DNA of 64,000 nt, from NCBI RefSeq assembly GCF_002777975.1, contig NZ_NGVS01000006.1, forward strand, positions 388,100 through 452,099. The letters run 5' to 3'. Of this stretch, positions 37,729 through 46,560 are shown in pieces. A model generated the notes under the pieces. It was given only the letters and a program-made list of their open reading frames with translations. It was not told the DNA's origin and searched no databases. How positions within the stretch are numbered: the stretch's first letter is position 1; each line of letters opens with the position of its first letter. Origin of the DNA: Shewanella carassii (GTDB lineage Bacteria > Pseudomonadota > Gammaproteobacteria > Enterobacterales > Shewanellaceae). A program made the translations under genes and the position numbers.

Positions 37729-38958
37729 TCAGAACAGCAAACGAGTACGGATAGTACCTTCAATAGACTTGAGTTCTGTCAGGGCTTCTTCCGCCTGAGT
37801 GGTATCCACTTCCATTACCACATAACCTATGGTCGGCGTGGTTTGCAGATACTGGGCGGAGATGTTGATACCTTTCTCCGAGAACGCCTGGTTAATCTTG
37901 ATCAGAATACCTGGGCGGTTGTGGTGAATATGCAGCAGACGGGAGGCATCTTTATGCTGTGGCAGCGATACTTCCGGGAAGTTGACCGCCGACAGGGTAG
38001 AGCCGTTGTCTGAGTATTTGGCCAGCTTACCGGCAACCTCAATACCAATGTTTTCCTGGGCTTCTTCTGTGCTGCCGCCTATGTGTGGGGTCAGTAACAC
38101 ATTGTCCAGGCCGCGCAGCGGGCTTTGGAATTCATCTGTGTTGGACTTGGGCTCAACCGGGAACACGTCGATAGCGGCGCCCGCCAACTGTTGCTCCTTG
38201 AGGGCTACCGCCAGAGCATCGATATCTACCACTGTGCCACGAGAAGCGTTGATCAATATGCTGCCTTTGCGCATCATGGCCAGCTCAGCTTGGGCAATCA
38301 TCTCTTTGGTCTGTGGTGTTTCAGGCACATGCAGGCTGACCACATCGGCCTGAGACAACAACTGTTCCATTGAGTGTACTTGCTGAGCGTTACCCAGCGG
38401 CAGTTTGTCTTCGATATCGAAGAAGATCACTTTCATCCCCAGGGTTTCGGCGAGTATCCCAAGCTGGGTGCCGATATGGCCATAACCTATGACCCCCAGG
38501 GTCTTACCGCGGGCTTCGAAGCTGCCATTGGCGCTCTTGAGCCAGCCACCGCGATGGGCAAGGGCGTTGCGCTGCGGAATACCGCGCAGCAGCATGATGA
38601 TTTCACCGAGTACCAGTTCGGCCACGCTGCGGGTATTGGAGAAGGGTGCGTTGAATACCGGAATACCCAGTTGCTCGGCGGCTTTGAGGTCGACCTGGTT
38701 GGTGCCGATACAGAAACATCCAATGGCAACCAGCTTTTCGGCTTGCTGTAATACTTCTTGGGTCAGTTGGGTACGGGAGCGGATTCCGACGAAATGGGCA
38801 TCTTTGATCGACTGCTGCAGCTCAGCGCCGGAGAGTGATGCCTTGTGATACTCGATATTGGTGTAGCCAGCCCGTTCCAGCACATCGACGGCTGATTGGT
38901 GGACGCCTTCCAACAACAGGATTTTAATTTTATCCTTGTCCAGCGAGTGTTTCGCCAT
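37729..38958 (-). CDS. serA: D-3-phosphoglycerate dehydrogenase
   Basis: I choose the ATG at 38958, where homology starts and an AGAGGG site is present; the longer frame from 39027 is unlikely. The 409-residue enzyme has the NAD site GYGHIGTQLG, a catalytic histidine in LTPHIGGST, and a C-terminal ACT domain (about 335-409) for serine feedback, as in the short E. coli type. It oxidises 3-phosphoglycerate in the first step of serine synthesis. It is followed by its own terminator. Confidence 0.97.
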   Translation of the reverse strand: MAKHSLDKDKIKILLLEGVHQSAVDVLERAGYTNIEYHKASLSGAELQQSIKDAHFVGIRSRTQLTQEVLQQAEKLVAIGCFCIGTNQVDLKAAEQLGIPVFNAPFSNTRSVAELVLGEIIMLLRGIPQRNALAHRGGWLKSANGSFEARGKTLGVIGYGHIGTQLGILAETLGMKVIFFDIEDKLPLGNAQQVHSMEQLLSQADVVSLHVPETPQTKEMIAQAELAMMRKGSILINASRGTVVDIDALAVALKEQQLAGAAIDVFPVEPKSNTDEFQSPLRGLDNVLLTPHIGGSTEEAQENIGIEVAGKLAKYSDNGSTLSAVNFPEVSLPQHKDASRLLHIHHNRPGILIKINQAFSEKGINISAQYLQTTPTIGYVVMEVDTTQAEEALTELKSIEGTIRTRLLF

Positions 38959-39116
38959 GATATAGGTACCCTCTTGATTAATAACTAATGTACGTATGCT
39001 ATGATGCTTTCGCTCATGCCCAATCAAAGTAGCACTTTTTTAAGATGAAGTGGAGGGCTAGATGGCTAAAGTATTTATTCCTAATTGAGAACAATCACAG
39101 GTAAAGGAAAAGTGGC

Positions 39117-39722
39117 TTGAAAAACACGATTATTTGGCTGGTTATTTATTTTGCAGTACTTATCTGGTCGGCCATTGCTCCCAAGGATGATTTTACTTGG
39201 TGGTTGGAGGCATTGCCGGGAATGCTGGCGCTGCCGATACTGTTTTTTACCCGCAAACGTTTTCCGCTGACCACACTGGTCTATGGCTTGATCTTGGTGC
39301 ACTGCCTGATCCTGTTTGTTGGGGCTCACTACACTTATGCCGAGGTGCCGTTGTTTGATACTTTGGCGCAGTGGATGGGCTCTGAGCGCAATAACTACGA
39401 TAAGTTGGGTCACTTGGCGCAAGGGTTTATCCCGGCCATGATTGCCAGGGAGATACTACTGCGTAATCAAGCTGTGAAGCCGGGTGGCTGGTGTACCTTT
39501 CTGGTCAGTTGTTTCGCTCTGGCCTTGTCGGCCTTTTATGAATTGATTGAATGGTGGGTAGCCGTTGCTACCGGAACCGGCGCCGAGGCTTTTCTCGGTA
39601 CCCAGGGCTATGTCTGGGATACTCAATCGGATATGCTGATGGCCTTGGTCGGTGCCCTCGCCGCTTTGATGGTTTTATCCTCATTTCATGACCGTCAATT
39701 GAAGCGCTTTGTTGGTGATTGA
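39117..39722 (+). CDS. yjdF: YjdF family (DUF2238) inner-membrane protein
   Basis: The start is a TTG at 39117 with AAAGGA upstream. The 201-residue product has about five to six membrane helices and the DUF2238 blocks RNNYDKLGHLAQGFIPAM, FYELIEWWVA and GYVWDTQSDMLMALVGA. Its function is unknown. It is divergent from serA across about 160 bases and upstream of the CsgD-like regulator with a separate 210-base gap. Confidence 0.88.
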   Translation: MKNTIIWLVIYFAVLIWSAIAPKDDFTWWLEALPGMLALPILFFTRKRFPLTTLVYGLILVHCLILFVGAHYTYAEVPLFDTLAQWMGSERNNYDKLGHLAQGFIPAMIAREILLRNQAVKPGGWCTFLVSCFALALSAFYELIEWWVAVATGTGAEAFLGTQGYVWDTQSDMLMALVGALAALMVLSSFHDRQLKRFVGD

Positions 39723-39885
39723 TAGGCATGGCTCAGACTTTCGTCTGTTATCTTTACAAGATTTCATCTGGTAATACGATTAAAGGTTGTTAGAATCATA
39801 CTTTATGGTGATGAAAAACTGACACTATCGGGTCAGAATCATCCAATACATTTTGTATAAGCTCATGTCAGTTGATTAAGGAAGT

Positions 39886-39901
39886 TACCCCTTTAGGGGT
39901 A
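39886..39901. promoter_or_regulatory. Perfect 7-2-7 palindrome upstream of the csgD-like gene
   Basis: TACCCCT, TT, AGGGGTA: a perfect inverted heptamer pair with two-base spacing, 31 bases before the ATG of the LuxR-type regulator. It fits the NarL/NarP consensus TACYYMT, but the LuxR/FixJ class binds similar dyads, so self-regulation is equally possible. Confidence 0.6.
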
Positions 39902-39932
39902 TGAGTGAGACTTTTCAGGGAGAAGAGTAAAT

Positions 39933-40598
39933 ATGAGTAGTATCAATGAGTTGGTTTTTATAAATCAGGTGGCCGCCCCTTGTCATTTAGCCATTTTGGC
40001 CGAGTCAATCGGTCTCAAAACCCGCATTATCCGCCATCCGGAGCAGTTGGAACCGCAGAAAAACGATAGTACTTTCTATCTAATATCTCAGAAGGGGTCC
40101 GCTTTGGACAATAAGGGGATCCCCTTATTGGCTGGTCGCCTGGTGTCCCATGTGCCAGTTGCCCTCTATCAGGTTGCCAGGGGGTCACTGGATCAGGAAT
40201 CTGCCATGTTGCTGGGGATCCGTGGGGTGCTTTATTCAGATCAACGCATCGATCTTATGCTTACTGGCCTGCGCAAGATGGTGGCCGATGAACTCTGGTA
40301 CGACAGAACTCTTATCAGCAAGATGTTCCGCAAGCTGGTCAAGACATTGGATGCTGGTAATGAGATATCCGCCGATACGGTTTCCATGCTGCAGATGTTG
40401 ACTCGGCGTGAGCGTACCATTATTCAACTGGTTTCCAGCGGTGCCCGCAATAAAGAGATAGCCCAACGTCTGTGTATCAGTGAGCATACGGTCAAGGCAC
40501 ATATCTCATCAATTTTCCGTAAGACGCAATCTCGTAATCGAGTCGAATTATTGCGTTGGGTCCAAACCTATCAGAGCCATTTCGATCTCATCAGTTGA
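39933..40598 (+). CDS. csgD: LuxR-type regulator, CsgD-like
   Basis: The 221-residue protein has an N-terminal domain with no obvious phosphoacceptor aspartate and a C-terminal LuxR helix-turn-helix at about 152-216 (LTRRERTIIQLVSSGARNKEIA, then SEHTVKAHISSIF). This layout and the curlin genes convergent with it 0.9 kb downstream suggest a CsgD relative that activates curli. AGGGAG precedes the ATG. A perfect palindrome stands just upstream. Without the csgBA promoter mapped, control of the curli genes is an inference. Confidence 0.8.
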   Translation: MSSINELVFINQVAAPCHLAILAESIGLKTRIIRHPEQLEPQKNDSTFYLISQKGSALDNKGIPLLAGRLVSHVPVALYQVARGSLDQESAMLLGIRGVLYSDQRIDLMLTGLRKMVADELWYDRTLISKMFRKLVKTLDAGNEISADTVSMLQMLTRRERTIIQLVSSGARNKEIAQRLCISEHTVKAHISSIFRKTQSRNRVELLRWVQTYQSHFDLIS

Positions 40599-41000
40599 GT
40601 TGGCGTCATATCCAAGTGGAACTCGGCCCCTAATGGGGCTTGTGTATGCTTTGATGGCTTTTATGTAAACCAAGTCAGTGGAAAATTCCTCTCAGAGTGC
40701 CGCATCGCCGCTACTTGGCGCTGTTTTGCGTCTCGGTAATGGCTTTCAGCCAAAGCTATGATGGCCGCTGTGCCTGCGACCTGAAGTCGTGGGGCTTAAG
40801 CATTCCAATCTGTCCATAGCTTGCGCTCATGAGCACACTCGTCACCGGCGAACGTTCGCCCTCAGCTACGTTATTTGCGCCAACGGCTGTCGGCGACACC
40901 GAGGAGGGATTGGAGCAATTCTGTGAGAGCTAACTTGTTTGAAGCTACCTATATACCTGCAGACATACGCCTATTTTCCAGGCACAGGCGGAACTGTGAC

Positions 41001-41079
41001 CGTCGAAAACAGGGCCGAATTTTGTTCCTGACAAATTCGGCATTTCCTACGTCCATGTAGGTCAGATGTTTTCGTCGAG
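41001..41079. repeat. Hairpin module A
   Basis: A nine-base-pair stem GCCGAATTT/AAATTCGGC (41014-41041) with TTCC in the loop, a short spacer, then a CCTAC/GTAGG hairpin (41046-41061). Outer arms CGTCGAAAAC and GTTTTCGTCGAG nearly pair around the whole unit. Confidence 0.6.
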
Positions 41080-41086
41080 GCTACCA

Positions 41087-41132
41087 CCGCATTTGTTCCA
41101 AACAAATGTCGGCATACACTCCATCCATGGAG
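41087..41132. repeat. Hairpin module B
   Basis: CATTTGTT/AACAAATG (41090-41108) with TCC-type loop, then TCGGCAT and a CTCCAT/ATGGAG hairpin (41119-41132). The order and shared words (TTCC loop, TCGGCAT, TCCATG) match module A. Confidence 0.6.
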
Positions 41133-41221
41133 ATAAGGGATGGGTTCACAACAACTTCCCTGTTTAACGGCCAGCTCACCGTCCCTGGCTCGCGCTCGAA
41201 AGTATGTTGCTGCGCAACTCT

Positions 41222-41251
41222 CGCCGTGTCACAGGATCGCCTGTGCGAGAG
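41222..41251. repeat. Hairpin related to the modules
   Basis: CACAGG/CCTGTG (41230-41245) with an ATCG loop lies inside CTCTCG/CGAGAG arms. It resembles the second hairpin of modules A and B in form, not in exact sequence. Confidence 0.45.
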
Positions 41252-41455
41252 GCGCACCGCAGGTGATGGGCTGCAACTTAGCTGGCAGCTAAAACCAGGT
41301 TTATTAGTGAGATTTGGTTCAAAGCCATGATAGCCACTGTGCCAGCAGTGAGTACTCGCGTTTCTATTCGATGCTTATGGTATGGGGGTTCTAGGAAACC
41401 GCTGGAACCATGAGTTTTCAAGCTATAATGACTCACGCTCAGTTGGCAATTGGGC

Positions 41456-41488
41456 AAACAAAAAGGGAGCCAAGAGGCTCCCTTTCGC
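41456..41488 (-). terminator. Terminator of the csgBA transcript
   Basis: AAAGGGAGCC/GGCTCCCTTT stem with a four-base loop, followed on the minus strand by TTTTTGTTT. Confidence 0.85.
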
Positions 41489-41505
41489 ATAAAGCACCAG
41501 AGTGA

Positions 41506-42942
41506 TTAGTTCTGGATCACAGTGGCAACGTTGTAGTCACCGCTTTGGGTTACGCTGATAGCGTTGTTGGCACCGGCTTGAGAACCGACAACCAGGTTTT
41601 CGTTACCGCTTTGGGTGATCATCAGGCTGTTACCTGTACCAACCACGGCGAAGGCGCCGCCATCAACACCGCTCACCCAGTTGTTGTCGCCGCTTTGAAC
41701 GACTTGAGCCAGGTTGTCATCACCGAGGATCAGCAGATCAACCAGGTTGAGGTCACCGCTTTGAGTGGTTTCGATGTCGGTATTGTTGTAGCCAACAACA
41801 GTGACCAGAGCTTCGTTGGCGCTGCCATCTTGCTCCATATCCACTTCGTTGTTATCGCCTTCCAGTTCGGCATAGGCAAAGTTTTCAGTGCCTTCCTGAT
41901 GGATTTCGATCTGGTTGTCTTCGCCAGTGGTGAAGGCAACCAGTTCGTTGTAATCGCCCTGTGAGGTCAGGTCCATGCTGTTGTCTGTGCCATAGGCGGC
42001 GGCAGTGGCGAAGTTGGTGCTGCCATCCTGTTCCAGGTCGATATCGTTGTCGTTACCCCAGATTTGGAATTCAACGCCGTTGGTATCGCCGTCTTGTTGG
42101 ATATCGACGACGTTATCACTACCTTGGATATCGGCAACCAGCAGATCGCCAACGGTGTTGTTGTCGCCTGTCTGGCGGATTTCAACATCGTTGTCATCAC
42201 CTGTGGTGAATTCGAGTACTGCGGTGTTGGCGGTACCAGTTTGTACCATTTCGATACCGTTCTCAGAGCCGGACAGAGCATAAACAAAACCAGTGTTCAG
42301 ATCGCCTGACTGGTCGATTTCGATGCTGTTGTTGTCACCGGCAACACCGCGAACGCCACCTATGTTGGCGTTACCTTCTTGCATTACAGTTACTGAGTTG
42401 CCGTTGCCTACGTTAGGGCTGAAATCAACGGCTATCATGCCGGCTTCGTTGTTATTACCGTTCTGGCTGATATAGCCAGAGTTGTCGTTGCCGTTGACAC
42501 GGAATACTGCAAAGTTGGTGTCACCGTTCTGGTTTACTTCGGCGCTGTTGTTGTCACCTATCAGTTCAACATTGGCTTCGTTGAAGAAACCGGATTGAAC
42601 GACAGTTGCAGTGTTGACGTTACCATCCACATCGACGCTGGCTACATGCCAATCTTCATTCTGAGTCACTGTGACAATGTTTTCATCGCCCTTGGAGTCA
42701 ACATAGGCTTCGTGCCAAACACCGTTCTGAACCACAGTGGCTTCTTGGGTAGAACCTTCCTGGTTGATCTCAGCCAGATTCAGAATGCCGGTTTGCTCGG
42801 CATAGACTTCCTGACCTGCAGCACCGTAGCTTTGCTGATTAACTGAGATTTCATTGACGCTACCGGCAAAGGCTTGAGCACTCATACCCAGACCCGCTGT
42901 GATAGCCAGTGCAATTAGTGACTTTTTAGCTTGAGATTTCAT
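41506..42942 (-). CDS. csgA: Long curlin, major amyloid subunit (CsgA-like) with about 19 repeats
   Basis: The 478-residue protein has a signal peptide (cut near residue 26) and then about 19 tandem curlin repeats of roughly 22 residues with the pattern GxxNxxxVxQxGxxNxA. E. coli CsgA has five repeats and 151 residues, so this is about three times as long. The repeats are rich in aspartate, glutamate and asparagine, so the fibre would be strongly acidic. Two or three repeats carry insertions of four to six residues. AGGGAGCG precedes the ATG, 18 bases after csgB. I infer an extracellular amyloid fibre. No csgEFG export genes are in this window, so they must be elsewhere. Confidence 0.88.
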   Translation of the reverse strand: MKSQAKKSLIALAITAGLGMSAQAFAGSVNEISVNQQSYGAAGQEVYAEQTGILNLAEINQEGSTQEATVVQNGVWHEAYVDSKGDENIVTVTQNEDWHVASVDVDGNVNTATVVQSGFFNEANVELIGDNNSAEVNQNGDTNFAVFRVNGNDNSGYISQNGNNNEAGMIAVDFSPNVGNGNSVTVMQEGNANIGGVRGVAGDNNSIEIDQSGDLNTGFVYALSGSENGIEMVQTGTANTAVLEFTTGDDNDVEIRQTGDNNTVGDLLVADIQGSDNVVDIQQDGDTNGVEFQIWGNDNDIDLEQDGSTNFATAAAYGTDNSMDLTSQGDYNELVAFTTGEDNQIEIHQEGTENFAYAELEGDNNEVDMEQDGSANEALVTVVGYNNTDIETTQSGDLNLVDLLILGDDNLAQVVQSGDNNWVSGVDGGAFAVVGTGNSLMITQSGNENLVVGSQAGANNAISVTQSGDYNVATVIQN

Positions 42943-42960
42943 TAAACGCTCCCTGTGTTT

Positions 42961-43389
42961 TTAATACTGCGTGATGCTGATAGTGGCTGCATCGGCAATT
43001 TGTTGTATCGAAAAATTGGCACTGCCAAGCTGGTTGAGTTGCACCAGATTGTCATTGCCTATTTGAGTGATGTTTGCCTTATTGGCGTCACCCACCTGCA
43101 TCATTTCAACCTGATTATTGACCCCGAGTTGTATTACCTGTGCCTGATTACCCAATCCGACTTGGGTAAGGATGGCGCTGTTGTCAATTCCGGCTTGAAC
43201 TATGATGGCTTGGTTGAAACTGCCTTGTTGCATCAGGTTGACTAAATTATCGCGTCCCTGAGTTTCCAGCAGTGTCTGGAGGGTGACTGGCAACTCCTGT
43301 AGTGCATTTACCTGGCGCTCTGTCGCTGTTGAACCAAGACTGGTCAACAAAACGGCCGAACCAAACAGGATTTTTGCGAGTACCGACAC
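42961..43389 (-). CDS. csgB: Curlin nucleator (CsgB-like)
   Basis: The start is GTG at 43389 with AGGAG six bases upstream. The 142-residue protein has a signal peptide and about five curlin repeats (for example QVGLGNQAQVIQLGVNNQ). These keep the Q-x-G-x-x-N ladder but are less acidic and less regular than CsgA. Size, position directly before csgA and repeat number fit CsgB, which anchors and nucleates curli at the cell surface. It is co-transcribed with csgA. Confidence 0.88.
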   Translation of the reverse strand: MSVLAKILFGSAVLLTSLGSTATERQVNALQELPVTLQTLLETQGRDNLVNLMQQGSFNQAIIVQAGIDNSAILTQVGLGNQAQVIQLGVNNQVEMMQVGDANKANITQIGNDNLVQLNQLGSANFSIQQIADAATISITQY

Positions 43390-43799
43390 CTAAGACTCCT
43401 TTTCGTACATATCCTTGACTGAACCAGAGTGGTACAAATCAGCAACAAAAGTTACGCGCCTGGAGCCGGTGCCGCAATCGGAGTTAAAGGCTATTTAGGC
43501 TTTAGTCGATATTGCTTTTTGCAATAAGGAGTTAATTTTAAATTTTCATTTAAAACAGTGTGTTGTGAATTGTGTTTGGTAATTTTTAAGATTGAGCATA
43601 CCTAACCCGTCTAGTAGCAAAGTCGTATTTTACGATTTGATGCTTTCTCTATTGTTTTCATTGCGGTAACAATCTATTTGCAATAAATAAACGCCGGATT
43701 TTCTCGTTGGTTATTGTTTCGCTGGTGCTTAAAGGCGCTGCCAACGACATAAGCCGTTCCGGATAACAAGGGATTATAAGGACTATAGGAAGCCCGAAT
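43390..43799. other. Divergent promoter region of csgBA and the subtilase
   Basis: About 410 bases, AT-rich in the middle (43520-43640), no gene seen. It should hold both promoters and any CsgD-like operator. I could not identify the palindrome TACCCCT-N2-AGGGGTA here, and no site can be named with confidence. Confidence 0.5.
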
Positions 43800-46301
43800 A
43801 TGTTGAAAAAATTCTCGCCATTGGCAGTAGCTGTCGCTGGGGTTATGGCGCTTGGTAGCGCGCCCGCAATGGCTAAAAATGAGATCCGTTATGCCAAGGA
43901 CTCTATCCTGGTGGTTTACAAGGATAATGCCACCAAAGAGGAGCGGACCGAGGCTCAGCGTCTGGTTCGTGGCACTCTGCGTGATGCCAATGCCGATGGT
44001 ATAGATGACAAATTTGCCCGCTTGCTCGATGGTCGTCTGGCAAAGCTGAATCTGCGTCAAGGGGCTGATATTGAACAGGCGATCAAGATGATCTCCAGCC
44101 ATCCGGCGGTTAAATATGCTGAACCCAACTACATTCTGCGCGCCATAGGCATGCCGGATGATCCTCGTTTTCCTGAGCTCTGGGGCATGCACAATACAGG
44201 GCAAACCGGTGGTGTGGCCGATGCCGATATTGACGCTCCCGAAGCCTGGGATGTCACCACTGGCAGCACGGATGTGATCATCGGGGTTATCGACACCGGG
44301 GTTGACTATAGCCATCCTGATCTGCAGGCCAACATGTGGGTCAACCCGGGCGAAATTCCGGGCAACGGCATAGATGATGACGGCAACGGTGTGATTGACG
44401 ATATTCACGGTTTCAGTGCGGCCAATAATAACGGCGATCCTATGGACGGTAACGGTCATGGTACCCACGTGGCCGGGACAATTGGCGCTAAAGGAAATAA
44501 CGGCTTGGGTGTCGCCGGGGTAAACTGGGACGTGACTATTATTGGCTGTCAGTTCCTGACTCCTGCCGGTACAGGTTCTACCGCCGATGCCATCGCCTGT
44601 ATCGACTATATGACTGATCTCAAGGTGAATCATGGTGTCGATATCAAGGCCACCAACAACTCCTGGGGTGGCGGTGGTTTCAGCCAGGCGCTGAAGGATT
44701 CCATTGAAACTGCCGGTGACGCCGGTATTCTGTTCCTGGCTGCGGCCGGTAACGACACCACAAACAATGATGCCAGCCCTCATTATCCGTCCAACTATGA
44801 CTCGGACGTAGTGATGTCCATCGCCAGTACCGATAGCTCGGATGGTATCTCCTGGTTCTCCAACTGGGGGGCTACCAGCGTAGACATGGCGGCGCCAGGC
44901 AGTGCCATTCTGTCAACGGTTCCAGGTGGCGGCTACGAGAGCTATTCGGGTACCTCGATGGCTACGCCTATGGTGAGCGGTGTCGCGGCCTTGGTGTGGT
45001 CTATCAACCCGGATCTGACTCCACTGGAGATGAAAGCACTGTTGATGAATTCGGGTGATGCCAATGCGGCCATGACCGGCAAAAGTGTTGCCGGTACCCG
45101 TCTGAACGCGGCCAACGCGCTCGATCAAGCCAACCCAAGTCCAAGTTATCGCTTCAGCGTGACCCCGGCAGCCCGCACCATTGAAGCCGGTGAAAGCACC
45201 AGCTATGACTTCAGTGTCGGTAGTGTCGCCGGTTGGAATGGCAGTGTTGAGCTGAGTGTCAGTGTAGAACCCGCTCTGGAAGGGGTATCTTTGTCTGCCA
45301 CCAACGTTGGTGCCGGTGACAGCTTTACCCTGAACGTGGCAAGCACTGCCGAGACTCAGTGGGGCGATTATGCCATCACTGTGTCGGGCAATGACGGCAG
45401 TATTGAAAAGAGCAGTGTGGTGAGCCTGGAAATCATCCCTCAAGGGCTGAACGACTTCCCATACAGCAATGATACCCCGGTGGCTATTGCCGATAACACC
45501 ACAGTGACCAGCACCATTGAGATCGCCGATCCGCTGCAGATCTTCGGGGTCAACAGCAACGTCAACATCAGCCACACCTGGATTGGTGATTTGACTGTGA
45601 CCCTGACTTCGCCATCCGGCACCGAAGTGGTGTTGCATAATCGCGAAGGCAGCAGTAACGACGATATCGTCAAGAGCTGGGATTTGAGTGACTTCAACGG
45701 TGAGATAGCCCAAGGAGCCTGGACTCTGAGCGTGACTGACCATGCCGGTGGTGACAACGGCACCCTGAACAACTGGGGTATGGTGATCACGGCGCTGGGT
45801 GAAGCGGGTCCTTCCGCGCCCAATGCTGGCTTTGACTATCAAGCCGAAGGTCTGAGCGTCAGCTTCAGCAATAGCAGCTCTGATATCAATGATGATATCG
45901 CCGGCTACCACTGGGATTTCGGTGACGGCTCTGTTTCCAGTGAGGCAAACCCTCAACATGTGTATGCCGAGGCTGGTACCTACACTGTGACCCTGACCGC
46001 GACCGATGCCACCGAGCTCAGCGACAGTGTCAGCATGGAAGTGCAGGTATTTGCCCACAGCATCTCTGCCGATATTAGCCGCGCCCTCAAGTCCCGTCGT
46101 GGCAGCGCCATGGTCGATGTCAGCTGGAATGGTGCCCTGGGTGATGAAGTGGCGATTTTCCGCGATGGTGAGCAGGTTGCGACCACCGCCAACGATGGTC
46201 AGTTCCGTGATCGCTTCAGCACTGAAGCCGAGAGCGTGACTTATCAGGTTTGTGAACTGGAAGCCGAGCTGTGCTCTGATCCTGTTGTTGCTCAATTCTG
46301 A
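43800..46301 (+). CDS. Secreted subtilisin-like serine protease with P and PKD domains
   Basis: The 833-residue protein has a signal peptide (cut near residue 25), an I9-like propeptide (about 28-115), and an S8 catalytic domain (about 125-450). Aspartate 165 (VIDTGVD), histidine 223 (GHGTHVAG) and serine 386 (SGTSMATP) form the triad. After a beta-sandwich linker come a proprotein convertase P domain (about 545-665), a PKD domain (about 675-755, YHWDFGDGS) and a C-terminal beta domain. This is the layout of large exported marine proteases. A terminator follows. It is divergent from the curli genes; a functional link is unproven. Confidence 0.93.
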   Translation: MLKKFSPLAVAVAGVMALGSAPAMAKNEIRYAKDSILVVYKDNATKEERTEAQRLVRGTLRDANADGIDDKFARLLDGRLAKLNLRQGADIEQAIKMISSHPAVKYAEPNYILRAIGMPDDPRFPELWGMHNTGQTGGVADADIDAPEAWDVTTGSTDVIIGVIDTGVDYSHPDLQANMWVNPGEIPGNGIDDDGNGVIDDIHGFSAANNNGDPMDGNGHGTHVAGTIGAKGNNGLGVAGVNWDVTIIGCQFLTPAGTGSTADAIACIDYMTDLKVNHGVDIKATNNSWGGGGFSQALKDSIETAGDAGILFLAAAGNDTTNNDASPHYPSNYDSDVVMSIASTDSSDGISWFSNWGATSVDMAAPGSAILSTVPGGGYESYSGTSMATPMVSGVAALVWSINPDLTPLEMKALLMNSGDANAAMTGKSVAGTRLNAANALDQANPSPSYRFSVTPAARTIEAGESTSYDFSVGSVAGWNGSVELSVSVEPALEGVSLSATNVGAGDSFTLNVASTAETQWGDYAITVSGNDGSIEKSSVVSLEIIPQGLNDFPYSNDTPVAIADNTTVTSTIEIADPLQIFGVNSNVNISHTWIGDLTVTLTSPSGTEVVLHNREGSSNDDIVKSWDLSDFNGEIAQGAWTLSVTDHAGGDNGTLNNWGMVITALGEAGPSAPNAGFDYQAEGLSVSFSNSSSDINDDIAGYHWDFGDGSVSSEANPQHVYAEAGTYTVTLTATDATELSDSVSMEVQVFAHSISADISRALKSRRGSAMVDVSWNGALGDEVAIFRDGEQVATTANDGQFRDRFSTEAESVTYQVCELEAELCSDPVVAQF

Positions 46302-46315
46302 TAACTAAAGCCAAG

Positions 46316-46345
46316 TAAAGCGGCCATCCGGCCGCTTTTTTTATA
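46316..46345 (+). terminator. Terminator of the subtilase gene
   Basis: AAAGCGGCC/GGCCGCTTT stem with ATCC loop, followed by a T-run. Confidence 0.9.
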
Positions 46346-46560
46346 GACATATCGCACAAAAATTAATTTTTGATGACGGGGAGCGATAATTGCGCCTCAG
46401 TCAATCATTCAAAACAGAATGGGGTTGACCGGAAGTGAATGCAATAGCTTTCCCTAAGGGCTCAAGCGGCTGATAGGCAATCCTTTTGGCCGGGTTTACT
46501 TCTGTACGGCAGGGCAAGTACACTGATTTTCCTAATTGGAGTACTAAGGATAACAATAAG

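Larger units (their letters stand above)
40599..41455. other. Intergenic island with hairpin modules, no gene seen
   Basis: About 860 bases between the convergent csgD-like and csgA genes. The open frames have no ribosome binding sites or recognisable domains. The stretch is packed with short dyads, including GGCGAACGTTCGCC (40847-40860), and with at least two similar two-hairpin modules (41001-41079 and 41087-41132) plus a related hairpin at 41222-41251. A diverged 23-base repeat (ATGAT.GCC.CTGTGCC) occurs at 40758 and 41327. It may be a decayed gene, a set of REP-like elements, or noncoding RNA. Confidence 0.5.

Noticed and set aside
41506..42942. The curlin repeat region as a CRISPR-like or satellite array
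   Set aside because: The periodicity is at the protein level (22 residues), with one open frame and signal peptide; DNA units are too diverged for CRISPR.
44913..46295. A long minus-strand open frame (460 codons) inside the subtilase gene
   Set aside because: It is the reverse shadow of a gene with intact catalytic motifs, has no ribosome binding site and no recognisable domain.
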